The notes below the pieces were generated by a model, which ran no database searches, was not told the origin of the DNA, and saw nothing but the letters and a program-made list of their open reading frames with translations. A stretch of 64,000 nucleotides of DNA from contig JARUPZ010000023.1 of the NCBI GenBank assembly GCA_031213475.1, forward strand, positions 7,582,157 to 7,646,156, read 5' to 3'. Shown here one piece after another: positions 44,846 to 57,000 of this stretch. The position numbers and the translations under genes were made by a program. Position 1 is the first letter of the stretch; the number at the start of each line of letters is the position of its first letter. The DNA is from Nereocystis luetkeana (taxonomy: Eukaryota; Sar; Phaeophyceae; Laminariales; Laminariaceae).

Positions 44846-46898
44846 CCCCTCTTACCTTGAAGAGCATCGTGCGGAAGTTGACTTCGTCGCTGCCGGTATC
44901 GATCACGGCCGGGTACACCCCCCACGTCAGGGCTAGCCCCCGCGCGGTCTCGATGTTCGGCGTCACGCCCATCACGGGAACGTTGGGCCGCAGCTGGGCG
45001 GCCTTGTTGACGGTGGTCCCTCTGGAGGTGAACACCACGATGGCCTTCGCCCCGAGCGTGTCAGCCACCTGCGCGCGCCAGCGAAACGCGGGGGGCACAA
45101 AAAGGAGAAACAAATGGTGCAAAAATGGTGCGAAAGCGGTGCAAAAAACGGAGCAGAAGCGGTGCAGAAGCGATATGCAAAAATGGTGCAAAAAGCGGAG
45201 CAGAAACGGCGCAAACAAGGGGGAGGCGGGCGGGACAGGGAGGGGGGGGTTATGATCGACGTCGACCGAGACAGAGAGGAGTCGAGGGGAGCGGTGCGAG
45301 CGGAACAAACGCGGAGCGAGGCAGGCAACCCTTTGTGTGGGAGCAAGGCCAAGGTCTATTAACATATTTTACCTGGGTGTGTTACATGTCGTATGCAGAC
45401 CTCCACCGGGACAACTACAACTAATGTTCATCGTATAGATTTGAAAAAAAGAAAAGAATAGAGTCTCAACAAAGCGTCACCGACATAGTCGCAGACCGAG
45501 CGAAAAGGAACCAACGCCTAGATAACGTGAGCCAATCGAGGAGGCGGTGGGTGGCCTACGACTACTACTACTACTACTATACTGCTACTACTACTACTGC
45601 TACTACTACGACTACTACTGCTACTGCTACTACTACTAATATTGCTGTACTGAGCTGCTACTCTATATCCCGCGATGGGGACAAAACGGCAGGCAGCGAG
45701 TACGGCAAGAACTGCAAGTGCATCGAGTACCTGACGGGCGGCCATGGTGATGGCGTCCGTTGCAGACCCGGTCCTCTGCTTCTCACTCTGGGTGAGCATG
45801 TATCTGCGGTACAGCTAGAGGTGCAGCGGCATTGACGCGAGTGGGGGGGGGAAAGACGTCACGGATACTGTTGCTCTTGGTGGTTGCCGTTCTTGTTTTT
45901 CGTCGTTGCTGCTGCCGCTGCTGCTGATACTGTGTGGCGGTTAATGTTGTTCACGTTGCTGTTGTTGTACCTGCTGCTGTTGATGTTATTGTTATTCGTG
46001 TTGCTGCTGCTGCTGTCGTCTCAACGTATGGTACCGATATAACAGTGCGAATCGAGGGGGAGGGGGGGTACTCATGGGAGAGGCAGCAAGAGTACCGCGT
46101 TCGAGGCACCCCTTGTTTGGTCCCCGGCGTCCCGCTCAGGTGGGCACGCATGTCATGCACCGGCTGCGTGCGCGCACGTCCGTCCATGCATCCCACACCT
46201 TCCGAAAGAAGAGTTACGGGCTACAGATCCCAAAACGAGCATTGCAAGCTATTACAAATAAAGCCAAGTCAACATGCAGACGCGCCGCGCAGTTCGGAGG
46301 ACACAAAATATGAAAAAAGAAAGCGGCACTACGTCTGCAAAACCACGGCAGCAGAAACCCCCACGGACAGTTCCACCGACCCGCACAAAAACAGACGCGG
46401 GGAGCACTTGGAAAACGGCAGGCAGCAGTTGTCATATGGCATTGAGCTCACACCGCAAAATAGGCGGTCGTCCGCGTCGTTTTCGATGCTGTAGCGGAAA
46501 ACGTCACCCACCAGGAAAGCACAACCCCGCCCTCCCCACCTCGCCAACCCACCCCACTAACCCCCCCCCACACCACCACCACCACCACCCCGGTATTGTA
46601 GGGATGCGAGGGTCTATGGTCATATGACTACGGCCATGGATGGAAATAAGTACCCCCCCCCCCCCCCCCCTCCCCCCACCCACCCACTCCAGGCTCTCAT
46701 TCTCGCCCCTCTCGAGCCAGCCTCACCGGGTCGTTCTCGACGGCGGTGATGATCTTCTGCTGCATCCCCACGCTCTCCACGGGGTACTTACCCGCCGCCG
46801 ACTCGGCGGAAAGCATGATGCCGTCAGCTCCGTCGTAGATTGCCGTGGCGACGTCCGATGCCTCGGCACGGGTAGGGGTGGGGTTCTTTTGATCGGAG

Positions 46899-46938
<40 letters not shown>

Positions 46939-49900
46939 AGGCGCAAGCAGAACACAGAACACGAGATAAAGAGGGAGGAGGGGGGGGGGGGGGGGGATAG
47001 GGTGGGTAGGGCGGGGGGGGGGGGGGGAGGTAGAGAGGTTAGAGAAGGAAAACAAGAGGGAGAGAAGAAGAGAGAGGGAAGGAGAAGGGGAGGAAAAGGA
47101 AGAGAAGGAGAGCATCACCAAGAAGGGAAGAGAATGAGAAAGAGAGAGAGAGGGAAAAAAAAGACGGATAGAGAGGAGAGAGAGGTTGAATAACAAGCAA
47201 AAACGATCAAGATAAAACGTAAGGCACGAGGACGGGGGGGCGGTGGGCAACGAGGCTATATGGCGAGGGCGTCGGCGGCGTGCTGCACAACAGCAGGTGG
47301 GACAGATAGAGCGGACGTCAAGCCGGTGCTCGAGGCGTCCTGGCCTCGCCTCGCTCAGCGTGCGCGCTACCGTGCGGCTGGTTCCGCATTGCCCGTGTCG
47401 AGCAGCTCGCGAGGGGACTTACTCTTAAACGCAAAGGCATCTATCTACGAGGCGATTCAGGCACGCAATTCAACCACCGCCACCTCCTGCGCTACATTAT
47501 CACACACAGCTTGCAAATATGAGTTTGACGCAATCCTCGATCTCACAGCTGATGCTTTTCGATTTTGTGTTGTATCTACCAGGTGTTTGTTACCACTATG
47601 CCCCTAAATATGATAAAAGGTTGGATTGAATATTAACTAACCTACAACAAATCTTTCACCATTCGGGACAGCGTAAATATACTACACCGCAGTAATCGAC
47701 AATATTTCCAAGTTTCAAGCCCCCATCTTCAAGCTAAGCTACGCTAAGCTAAGCTAAGCTAAGCTAAGCGCACCTCAATCATGGACTCGAGCATCTGCGT
47801 GGCGACAATGACCGGCTTCCCCTGGCGCCTGCAGCAGTCGATGATACGTTTCTGCGTGATGGGCACGAGCTCGGGGGGCATCTCCACCCCGAGGTCGCCT
47901 CTGCGGCAAAAAGGGGAGGAAGAGAGAGGGCAGACACGCAACGGCACGACAGGGGAGAAAAGGACGGCGTCACTCTTCCAAGGCTCCGGCACTCACCCGT
48001 ACTCGGCAGCCTCAGGCCGGTCATAAATTCGCAAGGTGGAGCGGACGGCACTCGGGGGGACAGGCACCTGTTGCGGGGGGACAGGCACCTGTTGCGGGCA
48101 GACACTTGTAGGCCAACGGTTTTTGCGGGTGGAGCCAACTCTCGCGAGTCGGGCACGGACAGGCCGGGCCGACGGCGCCTGGCCTATGATATATTCGAAG
48201 GCGCCTGGCCTATGATATATTCGAATCACGGGCTGTAGTCTGACCCAGCCTGCGAGATTCCAATCTCACCGACCGTCGGCCGAGCCCGGTCCGCGAAATT
48301 CTATCTCGCAGGCCATCTGCCGGGCCTGACCTGTGATATTCTCAGATCATTTTCGCTTTTGTCTTCGAGGTGTGGCTCCTCCTTCTCAAAATTTCGAGCC
48401 CACAGCGTGCTCGTTACCCCGCGCCCAGCGGTGTCTATGGGTAGCCGCCCGTTGTCCACAAGCAGCGTACGAAGCAGAATCTGCCATGCCCCTATACCGT
48501 TGGTGCGCGTGGGTTGCGTAGTGCCTTGATCAGGCGTATTTCGAGCCACGCCAAAAGTCACGAACCGTGATTTTGTTTTTTTTAGGGAAAAACTACAAAA
48601 ATAATGGCGCGTCATGAATCGTTTTTTTTTTTAATTTCCTGTCATGGCTTACGAAAAAAAAAACACGATTAACGACACAAAATTTCACGAATCGTGATTG
48701 TTTTCGTTCGTCAGGAACTACCCTTACCCTGGTATATACGTATACGTGGGCGCTTGCTTGCCGGAAGGAACTTGTAGGCAAGCACTCCAAAGACAGGTGG
48801 GCGGGTAGGTAGCCAAGAAGGCAGCCAGTAGTCGCCCTCAAAGGACCCGATGCTGCAGTCCGAGCAGGGCTGTGGTGCTGGTTATTGGTCTGGCACAGAT
48901 AGTTTGTGGAACATCTGCATATAAGGAAACGAAGGATTTGCTTCTGGCGGTACTGTTTCTTTAATTCCCGATTCAACCCAGGAGTAGCATTCATTCTTCG
49001 TAGAGGGGCGCAATGCCAAATGAATTTTTCGACCTCACAGCTCACGTTTACTGACTTTTTTTTGTTTTACCTCTACAGAAAAAGAAACAACAAAAACAAA
49101 GCATAGAATAACACAACCAATAAAAACGTCAAAAACGTACCGAGCCACCATGATAGCGTCGCACAGAGCAACGATCTCCTCCAGGTCGTTGACCGCTTGC
49201 GGCTTCTCGATTTTCGCCATCACCTGCAGGGCACACCACACCACAAGAAACATGAAGAACAAAAAAGTGAGTATGGCTACGTACGTACGCGCACATGAAA
49301 CTGATTTGGTTTTTGTATCCCCACCGGAAGGGAGGTCATCTGGTGGTGTACTTTTATTGGGCGGCAATCGGCTGAGAAAAAAAAAACAAAAAAAAAACTA
49401 TTCATGTCGGCGGCTGATGTTGTGCTTCTAGTTCATATAGAAAAAAAGCACAGCATATCACAGCACAGCACGGCAGGATGGTATAGCGTGGGTAACAATC
49501 GCGGGCGCGGAAATTCAGAAAAACCAAGGTCAGCGTTTTGCCGCACGTCGTCCCCGTCCCCGTCCCCAGCCACAACTGACGCCAACATGAATCGTCGAGG
49601 AAAGCACAAAAGGAGGCGTACCCACACCGGCGTGGCGAGCACCCCACTGATAAAAAGGCAACGACGACGCAAACCGGAGCGCACGCGGAGCTGTCAGGGC
49701 GGCCGAGTCAAGAACGCCTCCCAGGGAATCGTCACTGCGTACCCGGTATTATGTTTCACAAGCCAGTGCGCCTAGTTGTACGATGGCGTGGACAACTAGC
49801 CATGAAAATGACACACACAACACACACACACCTCCCTCACTCACTCACCCTGCATCGCCCCTGCACAATATCCTTCAGCTCCTGGACGTCGGCCGCCTTC

Positions 49901-50265
49901 TGCACGAAGGACAGAGCCACCACGTCTACCCCCCCGGGCACGATCAGAGCGAAGTCCAGGTCGGCACGGTCCTGCGTCATGAACAATTTTGCCCCGAGAG
50001 AAGAAAGGACCGCCATCATAAACGTGTACCAGGTATAAATAACTATTACGGGGGACCATAGTTAACAGGACCTATGGTACACATAAAAACCTATATGTTT
50101 AACCATTTTTACTAACAATATTTGGTCCTGTTAACTATGGCCCCCCGTAATACCAGGTATATGCTAGTAAGAGCGGGGGATGAGATGATGGCAACGGCGA
50201 TATAATATAGACGAAAAGGGGGAATGCCGAACCCTACGTACGAGTGCGAGACAAGAGTGGAGGCA

Positions 50266-50297
<32 letters not shown>

Positions 50298-53200
50298 AAG
50301 ACAACTGTGATCACTATTTAATAGGGGAAGGGAAAACACCTGTGGCCACGGGGAAGGGGGGGGGGGGGGGGGGGGGGAAGACAACTGTGATCACTATTTA
50401 ATAGGGGAAGGGAAAACACCTGTGGCCACGGGGAAGGGGGGGGGGGGGGGGGGGGAAGACAACTGTGATCACTATTTAATAGGGGAAGGGAAAACACCTG
50501 TGGCCACGGGGAAGGGGGGGGGGGGGGGGGGGGGGGGAGAGGGCGAAGACAGGCACCCTACCCTGTGACCACGGCTTGTCCAGAATGCCGCTGGTGGTAC
50601 AAAATATTCCTCGAACTGGACTGGATAGTAAAAACGATGGAACAAACAAAAAATAATTGAACAAAAAAAATAGCGGGGTACGAGTATTTCATCTACTACA
50701 TACGCATGGAGGGCTCTTTTAACGAACGTTATGAGCAAAAAAAAAATGCCACGTTGAACGAACAGAATCTGCGGTATGTGGATCGGTAGTGATCCTCAGC
50801 ACAAGAGGCGTGATGGCGGTCGAGTGTTAGTTGCACGAAGATTTAAAGCACGGAGTCTAACCAGGGTTTTTTCCAACCCCGGAGGATGTTATTGGCTCAA
50901 GGCACGTGGCAGCATCAAAAGGGCGCCCCGTATCCGAATGGGGTAGATTTTGCGATCTGTAGACCGTATAGTGGAGCATCTACTCCCCTGACGCCCTCAG
51001 CAAAAAAAGCATGACCAACTACGTGCTGGGAATGCAACCTCAAACGTGCGCGTCGCTGGCGGCAGCACTCGCTTTATCCTGGGGTGAAAGATAAAAAGGT
51101 GAGAGGACGGTACCACACACTCTACCTACGTACTGCTGTGGCTCTACATACTGCTGTGCTCGCCTTGGGGGTCATCGCGGAAATGGGCAGACGCACGGTC
51201 GGAGTGTTCACCCCCTTCTTGTTGGACAGCTTGCCCCCCACGTCGACCCTGCAGCTGACGTAGCCCTCTCCGCTGTCCACAACCGTCATGCGCAGCTTGC
51301 CGTCGTCCAGAAGTAGAGAGTCGCCCTGCATTGCGCCGGGGGGGGGGGGGGGGGGGGGGGGGCGTACTCGATATCATGCATGTCCGCAGTCGTATACATG
51401 ACCATCGACCCTCGCATCCCTGCACTGCCGGGACGAGGGGGGGGGGGGGGGTACTCGATATGATGCATGGCCGTAGTAGCATGTCCATGAGGGGGAGTAT
51501 CCCCATTTTTCGTTTTTCGTTCTTTTTTTTTTCGTTTTCGTTTTTTTCTAGATTGTTTTGGTGCTCTGGGGCAAATCGGGGAGAAAAAAAAAAGAAAAAA
51601 AAAGAGAGAGCCACGGCGTATGGGGCATGCAGAAGTGGGGTACCACGATCTAGCCTCTAGCCTCAAGAGAGATTTTCGGTACAGGCCAAAAAACCCCTCT
51701 CTTAACCCTCTTGGAAAACTGTCGATACAAAACTGATGACCACAGCAACGGCCCCTGCGTGATCGGGTGGCGACACCAAATCGATGTCCCAGTCACAATG
51801 CAAAGCAGGCGTACACCACGGGCGCAACATGATCCTATACGCCTGGTGTACCGCCACTACTCGCCGCCCGCGCTACTCGTACGTAGGCGTTTGAGGGGGG
51901 GGGAAAGTTTCATTGTTTTGGCCGCTATCTCGGGAGTTCCAGAGGGGCTAACTAGCCTTCTCTTTTACTATTACGGGGGACCATAGTCAATCGGGCCAAA
52001 TATTGTTTGAAAAAATAGGGAAATATATAGGTTTTTGTGCGTACCGAAGGTTCTATGTACTATGGTCCCCCCGTGAAATAGTACATACCTGGTATGTGGT
52101 ATTAATAGGATGCACACTATTACGGGGGACCATAGTTAATAGGACCAAATATTGTTAGTAAAAATACGGAAATATATAGGTTTTTGGGTGTGTGCCGTAG
52201 GTCCTATGTACTATGGCCCCCCGTAATAGCATGTATGCACGCTACTTCAGAGGGAAATATATAGCTTTTAGTGTATGCGGATGCAGTTCATTGGGTCTCT
52301 CTTAACTGCATGACAATATTCTCTTATATAGCGTGCCCTCTCTCGAGTCGGGATGCCCACTACTGCTGTATTCACAGCAGAATCGACTAAAACGATGATC
52401 GCGGCGTGTGACTCGCCGGACCAAACAACCATTGCAGAAAAGAGCGACCCCTTCGGACGAAAGTATTGCGGCGTATCCACTCGTACCGAAATAACCCCTC
52501 CGAGAGAAACGGTCGCCGCGCCCCAAGTCAGAGCCAAGCGCACAACACAACCCTCTCGCCATGTGAGCAAACGCCAGATCAGCTCCGCTCAGCTTCAGCT
52601 TCGCACTGCCCAGCTCACCTCCTGGAGGGTGTCGATGATCTCCTTGTGCGGCAACCTCACGCGGGCCGAGTCTCCCGGCTCGTCGTCCATGTCGAACCGG
52701 AACAGCTGCCCGTCCACCAGGTTCACCTGTCGGCCACCACGGGCGAAGGAAGGTCAAGGGCAGCAGACGGGGGGCAGAGGGGCACTCGCTCCATGTCCAG
52801 AACTCTAGGTGGACTTACTACATCCCGATGGGAGCAGGAGAGCACGGGGCTGCTACTGATGTCTGCTGTACGACCTGCGGCGGAGAGCCTACACGGTCCA
52901 CCACCCACCAAGGCAACGGGCCACAGCATGCGCCACCACCCACTCACCCACCCACCTACATGCGACATGCATCCCGCACTCCTTGGACACCCTCCGCACG
53001 GCGATGTATGTGATGGGGTCGGGAGTCGGGCTTCGTTCGAGCTCTCTGCTTTTCGCTGCTTGTCCTCACACCCACAGTATCTAGTGGGTAGCTTCCCTGT
53101 GAAAAATGCCTTGCAATCCTACTGAAACCCAATCGCACAACCGTTGCTGTCCAGCGTGGCGCGACCGCCATCAAAGCGCAAGCCTTATACTACTGCAAAA

Positions 53201-54038
53201 ATAAAGCCCTGTCTACTTCCAAGTGTCCAAAAACATGGATGCCCTCGTAACCGTGGTCTGTATGAACAGGCGCAACGTGCTTGTGCTGCCGTAACTGCAC
53301 CATCGACACACGCCCCCCCCCCCTGGCCCCTACACGCCTCCGTCTCCTCACCGTGTCCTTTTCGAAGACCCCAACTCGGAGCTTGGGCCCCTGAAGGTCT
53401 GCGAGGATGCAGATGGGGTGCTTGTACTTCGCTTCGATCTCGCGGATAATGGTCACCAGCTGCCAAGGGCGGGCAGACAGCAGCAGCAGTCGCGTCGACA
53501 GACAGCGGAGAGAGGCAAAGGGCACCGTCGTTGTCATCATCGTCGTCATCGTCGGCGTCATCGTGGCCGTCACCGCCATCGTCACTGCCGTCGTTCGAAC
53601 AACACAAGCGGGAAGCGCGACACCGACATATAGAAGTATGCATACCACAGTATACGAGTACGCTTCTTTCGGTGCGCTTCCGCTCACCGAGGGCAGCGCC
53701 GCACGCCACCGCACGGCTTAATAGCTGCTCTGACGGGGCGGACTAGCGGTGCATGCCATGCCTTGGTCGAAAACTCAGCATTTAATCACCGACCAATACC
53801 TGATCCTTCCCCCCCCCCCCCCTCCCCCTACGGCCATGCATGAGATCGAGTACATCTCTCCTATCGAGTACACCCCCCCCCCCCCCCCTCCTCTCCCTCC
53901 CCCCCTCTCTCCCTCCGTCTCATTTAGGGAATAGGAACGGTGCTCCCCCCCCCCCCCTCCCTCCCTATAGGGAACAGGCTCCGTTTCGATAGGATGCGTG
54001 GTCAATGTTCGTAAGACTTGGGCAAGCAACAAATGAGT

Positions 54039-54080
<42 letters not shown>

Positions 54081-57000
54081 CTACACTACACCTACGACTA
54101 CGGGCATGCATGACATGAGAACCCCCCCCCCCCCCCCCCCCGCCCCCCCCGCCCATCCCTCTCTGCCCTTATTTGTGTATTTCTAGCGCACCTCAGCCTT
54201 CTCCTCGTGTGCACCGTGCGAGAAGTTGAGCCGGAACACGTCGACGCCAGCCAGGAAGAGCGCTTCGATCTGCTCGTACGTGCAGGACGCCGGACCCAGG
54301 GTCGCAATCTAAGCAAACGCCAAGGCGGTGGGGTGGTGTGGGGAAGGCAGGGGAGGTTAAGAGATTGGTTGATGGGGGAGAAAACCATTGGCAGGAGGCG
54401 TACCGGAAAACGTGTACTGTACCGGTACCTCGTGTCAAGTACCTATAAATATAGTGAAAGTATACCAGGTACCCGGTGAGATACTTACGGATATATATAT
54501 ATATATAATATATATATATATATATTTATTTTGAAGCTGGGCGGCCGAAAGACCCGCCTTGACCAATAAGACCCGCATCCTGCACAAAGTTTTGTGCAGG
54601 ACCCTCATAGGTCGAGTCGAGGGGGGGGGGTGTACTCATGTCATGCATGGCCGTAGTCGTATTGGGGGTGGTGGGGTGCGTTGATAGTCAGTATCGTCTG
54701 CAAATGCCATCACCCATGACCCACCCACTGCTATAAACCCAAACCTAAATAGTGGTTCAAGAGAGGCTAAAATGGTAAAATGGTACGGCTGGGGACTATT
54801 ACGGGGGACCATAGTTAATAGGACCAAATATTGTTCGTAAAAATGGTTAAATATATAGGTTTTTATGTATACCATAGGTCCTATTAACTATGGTCCCCCG
54901 TAATAGCACAGCAGTATGTACAGGCAGCAGTAATCTACCCGGCCAGCATACTCGCCAGAAAGGTTTATTTTACGTACGTCCAAGAAACACACGATGCTAA
55001 GCTATAGTACGAAAACCCACCGAATGCGTTACGGGAGGAGAGAGGAGAGACAACAACATGCTGTTGAAATCCGACAGACCGATAGAAAATGACGGCAGCA
55101 CATTCGCAACTGTCTTGAATCAGCCGGTGTCCAGCCCTACAAAATGGGGCAAACATATATCGATATTGATATTTCTCTCTTAAAAACGCTGCCCCATTGT
55201 ATGTATCGTCATACTGCCGGTTGTCCTCATCAATACTCGAGTAGTACTAACCTGCTTGGTGTTCTTCTTCCATCGTGCCTTGTTCGCCGGGTACGCAAAG
55301 TCTTGAAAGTGGTCGATTTCCTCCGCGCTGCTGGCGGCGGTGCTGCCGAGAATGGCGGGGTCGAGCTTCGTCTGTTCGGGCATCGTGGCCGTGCAGGATA
55401 GGACCGTTCGACGGGCGCTCCCACTGTCGGGGTAGGCTTGGCTTGGTCGCGTCACTTCGATCGCGCCTATTGCCGCTGTGATGCAAAGAGTAACAGCAGA
55501 AGTGTACCGGTTTGCCCGAGGTAAGGTACATACATACCAGGTACACAAGTTCATGTAATATTATCATACCGGGTATGTTCGGTGTATTCAGGAGGTATCA
55601 CACCGAGCTTGCAAATACCAGGTACCAGGTATGAGTTTAGAGGAAAAAAAACTATCTCAATCCAGTCTCATTACGTCGTCAAGCACCGATATACTCGTGC
55701 CTGGTATTTGTGAAAAGCAAAGACACACATGTATGTGTCACAAGTCAGAAGGTGTGAGGTATCGTGCACAACGAAACATAGTACGAGTACGTACGTACGA
55801 GTATTATTATTAATAGTGTATTAGAGCAGCAACGACAAACCAGCGACGGAACAAGCACCACATAACATCATAACATGCATTTTCTCCCTCTTTCTATCAT
55901 ACCAGGTACCACCTATTACGGGGGACCATAGTTAATAGGACCGAATATTGTTAGTAAAAATGGTTAAATATATACCTACGTCGTACCAGGTAGTAGTTTT
56001 TTTATGTATACCATAGGTCCTGTTAACTATGGTCCCCCGTAATAGTGTAGTACAGCAGTAATAATTCGTACCTGGTACCTGGTACGAGTATACTCTTAAC
56101 CGAGTGCAAGCATCTTTTTTGGGTGTTTTGATGTGTGGTGTGCAAGTGTCAACGTTCTCGCGGGCTCGGTTTTGGTTGGCTTGGCCCGGGTGTGTCATAG
56201 ATAGGCCAACCGTGGGTGTGTCATAGATAGGCCAACCGTGGGTGTGTCATAGATAGGCCAACCGTGGGTGTGGCATCTCGAAGCTCGACGCAAATCAAGC
56301 AGGATTATCACAAGCTCCGAACCTCCGGGCGGAATTTGGAGCCGCTTTTCGGGACAGCCACGCACCCATCACGCACAGGAGACAGGAGGGACGGCTTCGG
56401 TGAGGATCACTGATATACAACACAGCAGGTATTAACAGGTACCCTTGTACTACTGCTGTACTGGTATGGGTATCTTAATTCCAGCACGATATATCCAGCA
56501 GTCTGTGGACCTGCGGAGGGCCATGACCTTCGCTGAGAGCCCACCTCTACACGACACGTGGCGCTTGCTTTGTTTCGACGGAACCAGCGATGGAATAAGA
56601 CACGAGTACCAACACGGTAAGGGGCTACGTATGTACTTGCCGGACCACTTGCAAACAGCACTGACAGCACTCCATAGTTAATACCAGGTACCTGGTAGTA
56701 CCAAATATTGTTAGTAAAAATGGTTAAATATATACCAGGTAGCTTTTTATGTGTCCTATTAACTACCTGGTATGGTCCCCCGTAATAGGTGGGCTGGAAA
56801 GAAAAGCAGAGAGCAGAGAGAGAAAGAGAAGAGGAGTTTGCGGAACCATGCGTCTGTTGGGCAGGACGGAGCGCGCGAGTCTTTCCCGCGAGCGAACCAT
56901 GGACGAACCCAGGGCAGACCCTAACAACGCGTGCTACAAGCGGTGCACCAGGTACGTGTCAATTAATAGTCGGACAAAGCAGGAGCAGGACGATATATAT

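Larger units (their letters stand above)
42675..44855 (-). other. PK intron 12, 2181 bp
   Basis: GTAAGA...CCCCGCAG. Contains MITEs of families A and B, a stack of three poly(C) elements and a (CT)n run next to the donor. Confidence 0.85.
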
